DNA of 64,000 bases from Novipirellula caenicola. Lineage in GTDB: Bacteria > Planctomycetota > Planctomycetia > Pirellulales > Pirellulaceae. Below are positions 8,940-17,854 of the stretch, piece after piece; the first letter of the stretch is position 1, and every line of letters begins with the position of its first letter. Under the pieces are notes generated by a model that worked only from the letters and a program-made list of their open reading frames with translations, was not told where the DNA came from and searched no databases. The stretch covers positions 186,001 through 250,000 of the forward strand of contig NZ_BAABRO010000010.1 of NCBI RefSeq assembly GCF_039545035.1, read 5' to 3'. The position numbers and the translations under genes are program-made.

Positions 8940-11606
8940 TCAATGGACGTTGGAATCATCGGACGATCGATCGCGGCGACGCGAATCGAGGACGTTGTTG
9001 CGTTCGTCTTTGGAACGTTGAACAAAGACGAACAATCCAAGTGCCAACGCCGGGATTGCTGGCAGGCCAACGGACCAGAGCCGGATATTCGATTCCAATT
9101 TTCGGATTTGACGGTTTGTGGTCGCACGGATCTTGCGGATTTGGTCGTTCTTTTCTTGTTCGATCTGTGCCTCGGCCAACGTCATTCGCTTCTGCTCGGC
9201 CTCTTGAGCCTGTCGTAACATCTGAGCTTTGGCGATCGGATCCAAATCTTCGTTCTCTTGGATCTCCTTGACCCGCTTGCTCAATTGTTCGCGACGAAGC
9301 TCCAACTCTTTTTCGGCAGCCTGGTCCGCTTTGCGTTCCGCTTCGTTCGCTGCTTCAAGGAATTCGCGTTTTTGTTCTTCCACACGGACCAGCGTTCGAT
9401 GAGCTGGTCGACGACTGCGAAGTTCTAGAAAGGAGGTGTCGCCGACCAACGAATCGACGGCATTCAAAACGAAGGTAACATTGTCAAACTTCATACTCAA
9501 ATTGCCGAGATTCCGTTCTTGAAAGAAGAAATCGGAAATCATATCGACATCCGCGACAAAGATCGCATTGACCGAATTGTCACCCTCCCGAGTCACTTTG
9601 GCGGCGATGGTGTGCGTGTTTGCATCGATCACTCGGAATGGGTTTTGCCGAGGATTGACGGCCGCTTGCATCGTAAACATGTTGAAACCGCTGTCGTCCA
9701 CAAATTCCTCCCATCGCAACACACCCGACTCGCGACCGGTCTGTAAAAGCGGTTCAAATTGGGTGTCCGAATCGTTTGCCGCGCGAACTTCTCCTGGATA
9801 AAGTGCAATCAACTCTTGCAGCCCACGCGTGATTTCATCGTCGCGATTAAACGATTCCGAATCAGTCTGCTGACGAGTGACGAAGACATATTCCGCAGGC
9901 AGCATTGCAAATTCAGGATGCGGGTTGTTCATGTCAAAAACGACCGCATCGTATTGCCAACGAAGCCCGAGGGCATTGAGTAACCGTGTCGCTTTGCCGC
10001 CATCGGCTTTGGATTCGCTGGGCGAACCGCCTCCCATCATCGACGAGTGCCCGCGTTTTGGTTGCCGCGGAGCTCCGGTGACACCAAATCCGTTGCTTCC
10101 TAGGGTCAACGGAAACGGGTCATCAAAAACCAACAGCGGACTGCCGGTTTTGGCGTAGTTGACCAGATTGTCCATTTCGGATTCCGTCAACGATGAAGGC
10201 ATCACCGCCAACAGCACATCAAACTTTTCGGCGTTGATCTCGCTCGACGCCGAAACCTCTTCGACGTCGTATTGCTTGCGAAGCTCCTCTACGATCTGCC
10301 AATCGCTGCCCGACATCAATCCTGCATCGGTACTCAGCACGCCAACCGTATGTCGTTCTTCGCTGGCCACGGTTTGGATCGATCGCGTCAACTCGTATTC
10401 AATCGGCAACCCCTTTCCAAAGAATGGAACGACCACCTTGTCATAGCTGCTGATCACCACGGCGCCGAGATACACGTCGACTTCGCTGCGTCGCCCATCA
10501 CGCTCAGTCATGACTTGGACCGGCTCGATCCCAAAGTGCTCGGCTTCTTCGGCTTGCGGACTGAACGGTTCGACGTCGACATAACGAACCGCAAGATTCT
10601 TGCCTCCAAGCTCATCGAATTGTCGCAGCAATCCGACTAGGCGCTTTCGCGTCTCGGTGTATTCGCGGGGCACCTCGGGGCTTAGAAACGCTTGGATCTC
10701 GATTGGGCGTTCGGATTCAAGTTTAGCGAGGATCGATTTTGTGGTTGGCGAAAGACTGAATAGCCGCTGGCTCGTGGCATCGACGCGAAGTGCGCTGTAG
10801 CCAGCCCACGCGGTTGCACAGCCCAGCACGGCCGCGACACTGACCGCTCGGATTGCGAACTGCGTCGCCATCGAAGGCTCGCGTTTGGTTTGCCAATGTC
10901 GACGGGTCATGACGACGTAGTTCAAATACAACATCAACACCGTCAAGCTGACGAAATACAAAACCCCGGTTAGCGGAACGACGCCCATACCAAAATCACG
11001 AAACTGTTCCGCCAGACTAAACTGGTTCAGCGTGTCACCCAAACCCAGCAAATTGCCGAGGTTGCCGATAAATACCGGAATCCCACACAACAAAATGCCG
11101 ACGACAAATGCCACCGTCATGTTCGATGTCAGCAGCGACGCGAGCATGCCGGCACTGAGCAGCGCCGCCCCCGCGATCCAGTAACCGAAATAGGTCGTCG
11201 CAATCAGTCCCCAATCGGGGTTGCCAAGAAACATCAATACCATGACGTGAGCCATCGAGAAGACCAGTGCCACGCTGTAAACGGCCAGAACGGCAGCATA
11301 CTTTCCTAGCAGAATCTCTTTCTCGCTGGCGGGCATCGTAAATAGCAATTCGTCGGTCCCCATCTTCTTCTCTTCGGCCCACACACTCATGGTGACCGCG
11401 GGAATGAAAAACAGCAGCAATACCGGGTACCACTGAGACAATTGATCCAGCGACGGAGTGTTGCCGGTAAAGAACCGCGCGTTAAACGCGAGTGCACCTC
11501 CCAACACCACAAAGACGACAATGAAAAGGTAACCAAGGACACCAGAGAAATAGCTGGCAAAGTTGCGTTTAAAGATGGATTGAATGACTCTTTTTCGCAG
11601 TTGCAT
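8940..11606 (-). CDS. ABC-2 permease fused to GldG-like auxiliary domain
   Basis: An 888-residue fusion. Residues 1-260 hold six hydrophobic segments of an ABC-2 permease (GldF-like; conserved EEKKMGTDELLFTMPASEKEI after the second segment). Residues 270-750 are the GldG/ABC_transp_aux extracytoplasmic domain, starting with a membrane anchor and RLFSLSPTTKSIL. Residues about 750-860 form a charged coiled coil, then a final membrane helix. The ATG at 11606 has AAGGA 8 bases upstream; a GTG at 11666 overlapping the ATPase stop by four bases is an alternative that would add 20 residues. It lies between the ATPase and DUF4340 genes in one operon. Confidence 0.88.
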   Translation of the reverse strand: MQLRKRVIQSIFKRNFASYFSGVLGYLFIVVFVVLGGALAFNARFFTGNTPSLDQLSQWYPVLLLFFIPAVTMSVWAEEKKMGTDELLFTMPASEKEILLGKYAAVLAVYSVALVFSMAHVMVLMFLGNPDWGLIATTYFGYWIAGAALLSAGMLASLLTSNMTVAFVVGILLCGIPVFIGNLGNLLGLGDTLNQFSLAEQFRDFGMGVVPLTGVLYFVSLTVLMLYLNYVVMTRRHWQTKREPSMATQFAIRAVSVAAVLGCATAWAGYSALRVDATSQRLFSLSPTTKSILAKLESERPIEIQAFLSPEVPREYTETRKRLVGLLRQFDELGGKNLAVRYVDVEPFSPQAEEAEHFGIEPVQVMTERDGRRSEVDVYLGAVVISSYDKVVVPFFGKGLPIEYELTRSIQTVASEERHTVGVLSTDAGLMSGSDWQIVEELRKQYDVEEVSASSEINAEKFDVLLAVMPSSLTESEMDNLVNYAKTGSPLLVFDDPFPLTLGSNGFGVTGAPRQPKRGHSSMMGGGSPSESKADGGKATRLLNALGLRWQYDAVVFDMNNPHPEFAMLPAEYVFVTRQQTDSESFNRDDEITRGLQELIALYPGEVRAANDSDTQFEPLLQTGRESGVLRWEEFVDDSGFNMFTMQAAVNPRQNPFRVIDANTHTIAAKVTREGDNSVNAIFVADVDMISDFFFQERNLGNLSMKFDNVTFVLNAVDSLVGDTSFLELRSRRPAHRTLVRVEEQKREFLEAANEAERKADQAAEKELELRREQLSKRVKEIQENEDLDPIAKAQMLRQAQEAEQKRMTLAEAQIEQEKNDQIRKIRATTNRQIRKLESNIRLWSVGLPAIPALALGLFVFVQRSKDERNNVLDSRRRDRSSDDSNVH

Positions 11607-11662
11607 CTTCGAATTCCTTCGTTGTTTTGTTGTATTCATGCGGGCTGTGAAGGAACCGCCAC

Positions 11663-12382
11663 TCACGCGGCGATCGTCAATTCGCGGAACTTCGCTTCCA
11701 TTGCGTCACTGTGAGGACCAAGTTCCGAAGTGGGGCCATCGAACACCAAGCGTCCTTCGTTGATCAACACGACGCGACTGCACACCGCATGGACTTCCTG
11801 CAGAATGTGCGTCGACAACAAGACGGTTTTGGTTTCGCTAAGACTCTCGATGAGCTGACGAACTCCATGAACCTGATTGGGGTCCAGCCCGCTGGTGGGT
11901 TCATCCAGAATCAGCACATCGGGATCATGCAATAACGCTTGAGCCATCCCGACGCGTTGGCGATACCCCCGCGATAATTTGCCAATCGCTTTTTTCCATA
12001 CATCACCGAGCGAACACTGCTGACAAACCCAACCCAAACGATCCTCCAATTCGCCGCCGCCAAGCATGCGGGTTTCGCCAACGTATCTTAAAAATGAATT
12101 CGGCGTCATCTCGGGGTACAACGGCCCGTTTTCAGGCAGGTAACCGAGACGCTCTGCCGCGGCGATACGGTCACTATGCACATCGAATCCTCCAATGCGT
12201 GCGGTTCCTGTGTCGGGGGATAAGAAGCCCGTCAACATTTTCATCGTTGTGGACTTACCCGCGCCGTTGGGTCCAAGAAACGCACAAACTTGACCTGCGG
12301 GAACCGAGAAGGTGATGTTCTGAGCGGCGGCAAACTCACCATAAAATTTCGACAGACCTGACGCTTCGATCATGTCGCTCAT
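11663..12382 (-). CDS. ABC transporter ATPase (GldA-like)
   Basis: A 239-residue ATP-binding subunit energising the permease downstream. Walker A is LGPNGAGKST (about 32-41), the signature is LSRGYRQRVGMAQAL (about 136), Walker B is DVLILDEPTSGLDP (about 157-170) and the switch His is in LLSTHILQEV. The order ATPase, permease-GldG, DUF4340 matches the Gld-type ABC modules of Bacteroidota and planctomycetes. The start has AGGAGA about 9 bases upstream. It is the first gene of the operon; its promoter should lie on the minus strand in 12383-12600, where I see no clear consensus. Confidence 0.93.
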   Translation of the reverse strand: MSDMIEASGLSKFYGEFAAAQNITFSVPAGQVCAFLGPNGAGKSTTMKMLTGFLSPDTGTARIGGFDVHSDRIAAAERLGYLPENGPLYPEMTPNSFLRYVGETRMLGGGELEDRLGWVCQQCSLGDVWKKAIGKLSRGYRQRVGMAQALLHDPDVLILDEPTSGLDPNQVHGVRQLIESLSETKTVLLSTHILQEVHAVCSRVVLINEGRLVFDGPTSELGPHSDAMEAKFRELTIAA

Positions 12383-12721
12383 AGGCGGATGTCTCCTGAT
12401 GGGGGAAATGCAGTTCGCGGCATGGGGTGACGTCGTCTGAGCTCTCAGCGATCACCACGCACGACAGCGGCCAATTTCGCATGCCTCCTAGCATCCCGCG
12501 TGCCAAGGCAACCACCACGTTTTCGATCGGCCATTCGAGTGCCAATATGTCGCTACTTCCGACAAACTGTCGCTACAGCAACCTTCTCCAGCCGCTGTTC
12601 GTACAGAGATAAATGACGTGTGACGAAATCTCCGGCTAACTCGCTCGCTCGTGCGAGCGCAACGCGTTGCCAACGGGTACCACCGAAACACAAAAGCCAA
12701 GTTCCGCTGATAAACGTCACC

Positions 12722-12739
12722 ATGGCATGACACTTGCCG
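12722..12739 (+). promoter_or_regulatory. Sigma-54 promoter of grpE
   Basis: ATGGCATGACACTTGCCG: TGGCATG and TTGCC elements with exact GG-N10-GC spacing. The transcript would start near 12749, about 83 bases before the grpE ATG. This is the only feature I could identify in the 450-base gap between the ABC ATPase and grpE. Confidence 0.65.
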
Positions 12740-12831
12740 CAGTAATTTGGCAAGGCCAGCCCTTCACGGTCGGCGTCTGCGTCGCATCGCCGGCCTTGGC
12801 GAGCCGATACCTGTGTAGCGGAGGCAATCCC

Positions 12832-13506
12832 ATGAACCACTCGAACCTTCCACTTCGCGAGAGATTAGCGGCGAGTGAGGACCAACTCGCTCGCACCACC
12901 GCCGAGTTTCACGACTATCGTCATCGCAGCCGAAATGAACTCAATGAGGAGAAGAAGTATTCGGGCATCCATTTGATGCACGACTTGCTTCCAGTGCTCG
13001 ACAATCTCGATCGGGCCATTCTATCGGGGCAACACTCCGGCGATTTTGACGCGCTGATGGAGTCGGTCGAATTGGTTCGCGATCAGTTCTATGACGCACT
13101 CTCTAAACATGGACTACGCGAAGTCTCGGGGTCATGGAGCCCCTTCGATCCAAAACAACATCGCGTGATCGGGCAAAAGGATTCGGATAAACATCCCGAC
13201 GGATCGGTGTTGGAAGTGGTCGAGCAGGGCTACCGATTGCACGATCGTGTGATTCGACCATCCAAGGTTATTGTTTCTCGAAGTGATTCACCAACACAGG
13301 GAGAGAATCCAGTGAACGACTATATTATTGTCGAAACCGACGACGGTTACACCATCGCAGGCGTCCCCAATGGATCGACCGCTGAATCTGCAGCCATGGA
13401 TGCGGGAGGCGTGCTGATCGACGACGTCCGATACAAGACGTTCGACGAGGCCCAAGACGTGTTAATGGCGTTACCCAGCCCGTATCCCGAACGGGCGAAC
13501 GATTGA
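12832..13506 (+). CDS. grpE: GrpE-like nucleotide exchange factor with C-terminal extension
   Basis: A 224-residue protein. Residues about 10-160 are GrpE: a charged N-terminal helix (ARTTAEFHDYRHRSRNELNEEKK), then LMHDLLPVLDNLDRAI, GSWSPFDPKQHRVIG and the beta domain ending in HDRVIRPSKVIVS. GrpE releases ADP from DnaK. The ATG at 12832 has GGAGG about 7 bases upstream. Oddly, residues about 163-224 form an extra domain (NDYIIVETDDGYTIAGVPNG...) not found in ordinary GrpE. No dnaK is adjacent, so this may be a second, stress-specific GrpE. A sigma-54 promoter precedes it. Confidence 0.88.
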   Translation: MNHSNLPLRERLAASEDQLARTTAEFHDYRHRSRNELNEEKKYSGIHLMHDLLPVLDNLDRAILSGQHSGDFDALMESVELVRDQFYDALSKHGLREVSGSWSPFDPKQHRVIGQKDSDKHPDGSVLEVVEQGYRLHDRVIRPSKVIVSRSDSPTQGENPVNDYIIVETDDGYTIAGVPNGSTAESAAMDAGGVLIDDVRYKTFDEAQDVLMALPSPYPERAND

Positions 13507-13588
13507 GTTGGATTCGCTTGAAAGCACGCTGAACACCCGTTTCCCGTGGTCACGGGAGACGGGGATGCGACCTCGCAGTGGCACCACG

Positions 13589-13933
13589 TTACGTTGATGC
13601 CGCGGACCCGAGACGAGATCGATTGTTGGCGGCGGAGGAGTGTAACAATCCGGCAGACAAACCGGTCTCGGCCGAGCTCGCCGCATTGGTTTGTCGCGTC
13701 AATCGCCGCCAGCGTTTCAACAGCCGATTGGCTTGTCGAGTGCGAGCGTTCATTTCGGCCCCCGTCGTTGGCAGTGGCTTCTCACAAAATTGGCAAAGCT
13801 GCGATTCCAATTCGATGCACAATCGCACCGCATCGACACATTGTCCTGCGAGCCGCTCACAAACCGATGCTAGTTGCTTCTCTAACTGCAGGGTCAACGT
13901 TTCCCATTGCAATCGCAAATCTCGCTTCCTCAT
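13589..13933 (-). CDS. Small helical protein of unknown function
   Basis: A 114-residue reading frame that I do not recognise. It is predicted helical at the N-terminus (RLQWETLTLQLEKQLASVCERLAG), has five Cys in the first half, an Arg-rich middle (RTRQANRLLKRWRRLTRQT) and a Ser/Ala-rich tail. The ATG at 13933 has AGGAG 12 bases upstream. A sigma-54-type promoter lies on the same strand at 14016-14033, which is the main reason to believe it is expressed. It converges on grpE. Competing frames on the plus strand have poor composition. Confidence 0.5.
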   Translation of the reverse strand: MRKRDLRLQWETLTLQLEKQLASVCERLAGQCVDAVRLCIELESQLCQFCEKPLPTTGAEMNARTRQANRLLKRWRRLTRQTNAASSAETGLSAGLLHSSAANNRSRLGSAAST

Positions 13934-14015
13934 GATCTCAAATGCTCCTCGTTCGGCGATGTCGCAAAACGCCGTTGGGTTACAAGGGGCGTTTTGTGGT
14001 TTCATCGGGACGAAA

Positions 14016-14033
14016 GTGCATTCGGCGTACCGA
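14016..14033 (-). promoter_or_regulatory. Sigma-54 promoter facing the small helical gene
   Basis: The minus strand reads TCGGTACGCCGAATGCAC: GG-N10-GC spacing is exact, with CGGTACG and ATGCA elements, one mismatch in each half. Its start would be near 14006, about 70 bases before the ATG at 13933. Confidence 0.5.
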
Positions 14034-14141
14034 ACTTTGATGACACTTTGCCGCAGTGTCTCCGGCCCAACCTGCGGACGCGTTGTCCGGTCGGGATCGG
14101 CGCCGTGCCAGATTGGCTTTGAGCCCTAGTTTTACGGTGTT

Positions 14142-14159
14142 TTGGTACGACGGTTGCAA
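14142..14159 (+). promoter_or_regulatory. Sigma-54 promoter of the GT4/debranching operon
   Basis: TTGGTACGACGGTTGCAA: TGGTACG and TTGCA elements with exact spacing. The start would be near 14169, 120 bases before the GT4 ATG. Between this site and the divergent one at 14016-14033 lie two inverted repeats, GACAC-N9-GTGTC (14042-14060) and CGGAC-N5-GTCCG (14075-14089), either of which could be an activator site. Confidence 0.75.
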
Positions 14160-14288
14160 TACGCAGTCGCGATTCATTTTCCGTTTCTATCGGCTTGGCC
14201 TCTGGCGCCCGTGGTCGTTACTCGGTCGCCAATTCACACGGCTGGCTGATTATCGATCTCAAAGGATGTCTATAAAGGAAACCAACTG

Positions 14289-15389
14289 ATGAGAATCGCT
14301 CAGGTCGCCCCCTTGATTGAAACCGTACCTCCCAAAACGTACGGCGGTACCGAACGAGTCGTCCACTACTTGACCGAAGAACTCGTCAACCAAGGACATG
14401 ACGTGACTCTCTTTGCCAGCGGAGACTCACTGACCAACGCGGACCATGTTGCCGTTGTCAACGAGTCGCTACGATGCAGCAGCGTGCCACGCGATCCGAT
14501 CATTTGGCATCAGCGGCAATTGATGGAAGTGCTACGTATGGCGGATAAATTTGACATCATTCACTTCCACACCGATTTCAGTCACTTTAGCGTAATGCGT
14601 TACCTCGACACACCGCATGTGACAACGCTGCATGGGCGACTTGATCTCCCTGACTTTCAAGTCGTGTTTGACGAGTTTCCGGATATGCCTGTGGTCTCGA
14701 TCAGCGATTCGCAGCGGGCGCCGATCAAAAACGCCAACTGGGTTGGAACCGTTTACAATGGCACGCCTGGCGAAAACTATGACTACCAACCCGCACCGGA
14801 TCCGAATGAATACTTTGCCTTTCTCGGACGGTTCTCACCAGAAAAAGGCCCTGAACGTGCAATCGAAATCGCCAAACGACTCGGCGTCAAACTAAAGATG
14901 GCGGCGAAGATCGACAAAGTGGATGAACCGTATTTCATGGAGCGGATCCAACCCCATCTGGATCATCCATTGATCGAATACATTGGCGAAGTCAACGAGT
15001 GTGGAAAAAACAAATTGCTTGGCGGTGCCAAGGCATTGTTGTTTCCCATCGATTGGCCTGAGCCATTTGGGTTGGTGATGACCGAATCGATGGCCTGCGG
15101 AACTCCCGTGATCGCGTTTCGCAACGGAAGCGTTGACGAGGTGATGAAGCATGGTGTCAGCGGGTACATTGTCGAAAGTGTGGACGAGGCGGTCGAGGCA
15201 GCACGCAACATTGACAAAATCAACCGCCGTGCTTGTCGCATCTACTTCCAAAACCGTTTCTCGGTCGAATCGATGACCAAGGGTTACGTTAGCGTTTACG
15301 AACAACTGATCAAACCACAAGAATCGATTCGCATGCCTTCGCGAAACGCGATCGTGAAAACCACCGAGGCCGCGGTGTCAGCTGGCTAG
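14289..15389 (+). CDS. Family 4 glycosyltransferase
   Basis: A 366-residue GT4 enzyme with GT-B fold. The N-terminus MRIAQVAPLIETVPPKTYGGTERVVHYL is the acceptor-side motif seen in GT4 proteins that sit next to glycogen debranching enzymes. The donor-binding half has FLGRFSPEKGPERAIEIAKRLG (about 179-200) and the EPFGLVMTESMACGTPVIA block with the E-x7-E pair (about 259-277). It probably transfers a glucosyl or related residue from an activated sugar; the acceptor is unknown. AAGGA lies 11 bases before the ATG. The debranching enzyme follows after 122 bases on the same strand, and a sigma-54 promoter lies upstream. Confidence 0.9.
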   Translation: MRIAQVAPLIETVPPKTYGGTERVVHYLTEELVNQGHDVTLFASGDSLTNADHVAVVNESLRCSSVPRDPIIWHQRQLMEVLRMADKFDIIHFHTDFSHFSVMRYLDTPHVTTLHGRLDLPDFQVVFDEFPDMPVVSISDSQRAPIKNANWVGTVYNGTPGENYDYQPAPDPNEYFAFLGRFSPEKGPERAIEIAKRLGVKLKMAAKIDKVDEPYFMERIQPHLDHPLIEYIGEVNECGKNKLLGGAKALLFPIDWPEPFGLVMTESMACGTPVIAFRNGSVDEVMKHGVSGYIVESVDEAVEAARNIDKINRRACRIYFQNRFSVESMTKGYVSVYEQLIKPQESIRMPSRNAIVKTTEAAVSAG

Positions 15390-15434
15390 TATTCTGTGTC
15401 TCGTTTCTATATCAGTAACTCGTTCCGTGGCGTC

Positions 15435-15486
15435 CCGCAGACGTCGACATTGCACAACGCCGTGGCTTTACCCTCGACGTCTGCGG
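15435..15486. repeat. Perfect 13-bp inverted repeat between GT4 and debranching genes
   Basis: CCGCAGACGTCGA and TCGACGTCTGCGG are perfect complements separated by 26 bases. The stem lies in the intercistronic gap, ending 25 bases before the debranching-enzyme ATG. It could be an RNA hairpin adjusting expression of the second gene, or an operator. There is no T-run, so it is not a classic terminator. Confidence 0.65.
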
Positions 15487-15511
15487 TCGCCATCCAACGC
15501 CTTACCCTACC

Positions 15512-17707
15512 ATGAGCAATACGCCCCCAGCGAAAGTCCAAACCAACACGACCGATTGGGATGTTCAGGCCAAAAACAACCGCGCGCCTGCCGACAGCCA
15601 AGTCCTAAAACAGGGTGATACGTTCGCCATCTTTGACCGACTTGGTGAAATCGGTGGGAGGGGCGAGTCCGAACAAGGCGTGTATCATCTCGGCACCCGG
15701 TTTCTATCGAATTGGGAATTGCTGATCAACGACAAGCGCCCTTTGCTGTTGAATTCGACGATGAAAGAAGACAACAGCTCGTTTGTGGTGCAGATGACCA
15801 CGCCGGAACTGGCGCAAACCGATCACGTGCTTCCCCAAGGTACACTGCACGTCTTCCGCAGCATGCTGCTTGACGGGGGGACGTTCTACGAACACTTATG
15901 CCTGAAGAATTACTCACGCAGCCCCATCGAATTGAAAATTGAGTATCGATTCGCTGCGGATTTTCGTGACATATTCGAAGTGAGGGGCGAACACCGATCG
16001 CGACGGGGTGAATTGCTTGACGCCGAGGTCAGCCCATCGGCGGTCAAATTGGCTTATTGCGGATTGGATGAACAAAAGCGAGAAGTGCACATTGCGTTCG
16101 ATGGTGATGTCGAAGCGATCGAACCACGTCGCTGCGTGCTACACATCCAGCTCGGACCCGGCGATGAAACCACGCTACACGCGACCGCAGAGTGCCGGAC
16201 AGAAAAATCAGGGTATGTAAAAAAGCCAGAGATTCCTGCTCGAAACCATGCCGAAGCGGTCACCGGATGGACTAACCGACTTCGTGAAACCGAGGCCGAA
16301 CGCGTTGAGATTTTTACGTCAAACGAAGAATTCAACGGGTGGCTCAACCGCAGCAATGCGGACCTCGACATGCTCGTCTCGGACACCATCTATGGTCGCT
16401 ACCCATATGCCGGAGTCCCCTGGTTCGCAACGCCGTTTGGTCGCGATGGAATCATCACGGCGCTGGAAACGCTTTGGGTGCGTCCAAAGTTGGCTCGTGG
16501 CGTATTGAGTTTTCTAGCCGCGACGCAAGCCACCGACGTCGACCCTAGCATCGAATCCGAGCCAGGAAAGATCGTCCATGAGATGCGTGATGGAGAGATG
16601 GCCGCACTAGGCGAGGTTCCCTTTAAACGCTACTACGGAACGGTCGATGCTACGCCTCTGTTTGTCATCTTGGCGGGACAATACTACCGTCGTACCGGGG
16701 ATCGCGAATTCATCGACTTTATCTGGAACAACATCCGACGGGCGGTGAATTGGATTGACGAATACGGCGACGTTGATGGCGATGGATTCGTCGAATACCA
16801 ATCGCACAACGAACGTGGTTTGACACACCAATGCTGGAAAGATAGTAACGATTCCATCTTTCACAGCGATGGGCGAGACGCTAAAGGAGCAATCGCGGTC
16901 AGCGAAGTGCAAGGCTATGTTTATGAAGCCAAACTGCTAGCGGCTGAATTGGCGGATGTCCTGGGGGACCCTGGCTGGGCCAAAGAGCTTCGCGAACAAG
17001 CAGAACGGCTGAAACAGGAATTCAATGCCCGCTTTTGGGTTCCGTCGATCGGCACATTTGCGATCGCACTGGACGGCGACAAACAACCGTGCAAGGTGCG
17101 AAACAGTAACGCTGGGCATTTGCTGTTTAGTGGCATTGTCGATCCAAACCATGCCGCATCGGTTGCCGCGACGTTGATCGACGAACGAGCGTTCAATGGT
17201 TGGGGAATCCGCACCATCAGCGCGGGCGAAGTCCGATACAACCCCATGTCCTATCACAACGGTTCGATCTGGCCGCATGATACCGCGATGTGCGCCGCAG
17301 GCTTGGCTCGTTACGGGTTTCGCGACGAGTGCGCCCGAGTGATCGCGGGACTGTTTGATGCGTCGCTCTTCAATGACCTACATCGGTTACCCGAATTATT
17401 CTGCGGTTTCGATCGATTGCCCGGACACGCGCCGACGCTCTATCCGGTCGCCTGTTCGCCGCAAGCCTGGGCAACCGGCGCTGCATTCCTGTTGCTGCAA
17501 AGCATCCTCGGATTAACGTTCTCTCCGACCAAACCCCAAGTTCAATTTGAGAACCCACGGTTACCCGACTTTTTGAACTGGGTTCGAATTCAAAACTTGC
17601 GAGTCGGCGATGGGGTGATCGATCTTGCCTTCCATCGCCATCCTCGCGACGTCGGCATGAACGTCGAGCGTAAAGAAGGGGACGTGCAGATCGTCGTCAT
17701 CGGGTAA
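15512..17707 (+). CDS. Amylo-alpha-1,6-glucosidase (glycogen debranching enzyme)
   Basis: A 731-residue debranching enzyme. Residues about 30-230 are the GDE N-terminal beta domain (GVYHLGTRFLSNWELLIND...). Residues about 290-700 are the (alpha/alpha)6 barrel of the amylo-1,6-glucosidase/GH133-like type, with YPYAGVPWFATPFGRDGIITALETLW (about 296-321), DGFVEYQSHNERGLTHQCWKDS, GWGIRTISAGEVRYNPMSYHNGSIWPHDTAMCAAG (about 569-602) and HRLPELFCGF. It hydrolyses branch points of glycogen-like glucans in the cytoplasm, feeding linear maltodextrins that TreY/TreZ (encoded at 37-42 kb) can use. It has no clear Shine-Dalgarno and is probably translated from the GT4 transcript. Confidence 0.93.
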   Translation: MSNTPPAKVQTNTTDWDVQAKNNRAPADSQVLKQGDTFAIFDRLGEIGGRGESEQGVYHLGTRFLSNWELLINDKRPLLLNSTMKEDNSSFVVQMTTPELAQTDHVLPQGTLHVFRSMLLDGGTFYEHLCLKNYSRSPIELKIEYRFAADFRDIFEVRGEHRSRRGELLDAEVSPSAVKLAYCGLDEQKREVHIAFDGDVEAIEPRRCVLHIQLGPGDETTLHATAECRTEKSGYVKKPEIPARNHAEAVTGWTNRLRETEAERVEIFTSNEEFNGWLNRSNADLDMLVSDTIYGRYPYAGVPWFATPFGRDGIITALETLWVRPKLARGVLSFLAATQATDVDPSIESEPGKIVHEMRDGEMAALGEVPFKRYYGTVDATPLFVILAGQYYRRTGDREFIDFIWNNIRRAVNWIDEYGDVDGDGFVEYQSHNERGLTHQCWKDSNDSIFHSDGRDAKGAIAVSEVQGYVYEAKLLAAELADVLGDPGWAKELREQAERLKQEFNARFWVPSIGTFAIALDGDKQPCKVRNSNAGHLLFSGIVDPNHAASVAATLIDERAFNGWGIRTISAGEVRYNPMSYHNGSIWPHDTAMCAAGLARYGFRDECARVIAGLFDASLFNDLHRLPELFCGFDRLPGHAPTLYPVACSPQAWATGAAFLLLQSILGLTFSPTKPQVQFENPRLPDFLNWVRIQNLRVGDGVIDLAFHRHPRDVGMNVERKEGDVQIVVIG

Positions 17708-17737
17708 AGGGGGCAATGCCAGTGACCGGTGATATCC

Positions 17738-17769
17738 AATCGCGATGGTGCCAATTTGACATCGCGATT
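17738..17769. promoter_or_regulatory. Perfect 10-bp inverted repeat, possible activator site
   Basis: AATCGCGATG and CATCGCGATT are perfect complements with a 12-base spacer. The centre is about 85 bases upstream of the -24 element at 17837, the usual distance for a binding site of an NtrC-type activator. It is also just past the debranching-enzyme stop codon. Confidence 0.5.
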
Positions 17770-17836
17770 GCGACAATAATTCACCACCCAACGTCAAAAT
17801 GAGTGTTAACGCCGACAGTAGGAATGCGTAAGCGAT

Positions 17837-17854
17837 TTGGCACACTCGTTGCAC
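17837..17854 (+). promoter_or_regulatory. Orphan sigma-54 promoter
   Basis: TTGGCACACTCGTTGCAC matches the consensus at nearly every conserved position (TTGGCAC, TTGCA) with exact spacing. Transcription would run rightward from about 17866 into the 260-base gap before the convergent end of the response regulator gene. I see no convincing protein gene there: the longest frame starts inside the promoter and looks random, and a 19-residue frame begins at 17944. A small RNA or an antisense transcript to the regulator 3' end is possible. Confidence 0.75.

Noticed and set aside
13578-14129. 183-residue plus-strand frame after grpE
   Set aside because: Composition is shadow-like (Cys/Ser/Arg-rich). 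The minus-strand frame over the same DNA looks more like protein and has a promoter.
17740-17757. Minus-strand TTGGCACCATCGCGATTG
   Set aside because: No GC at the -12 position, and it would read into the debranching gene in antisense. The sequence is better explained as part of the inverted repeat.
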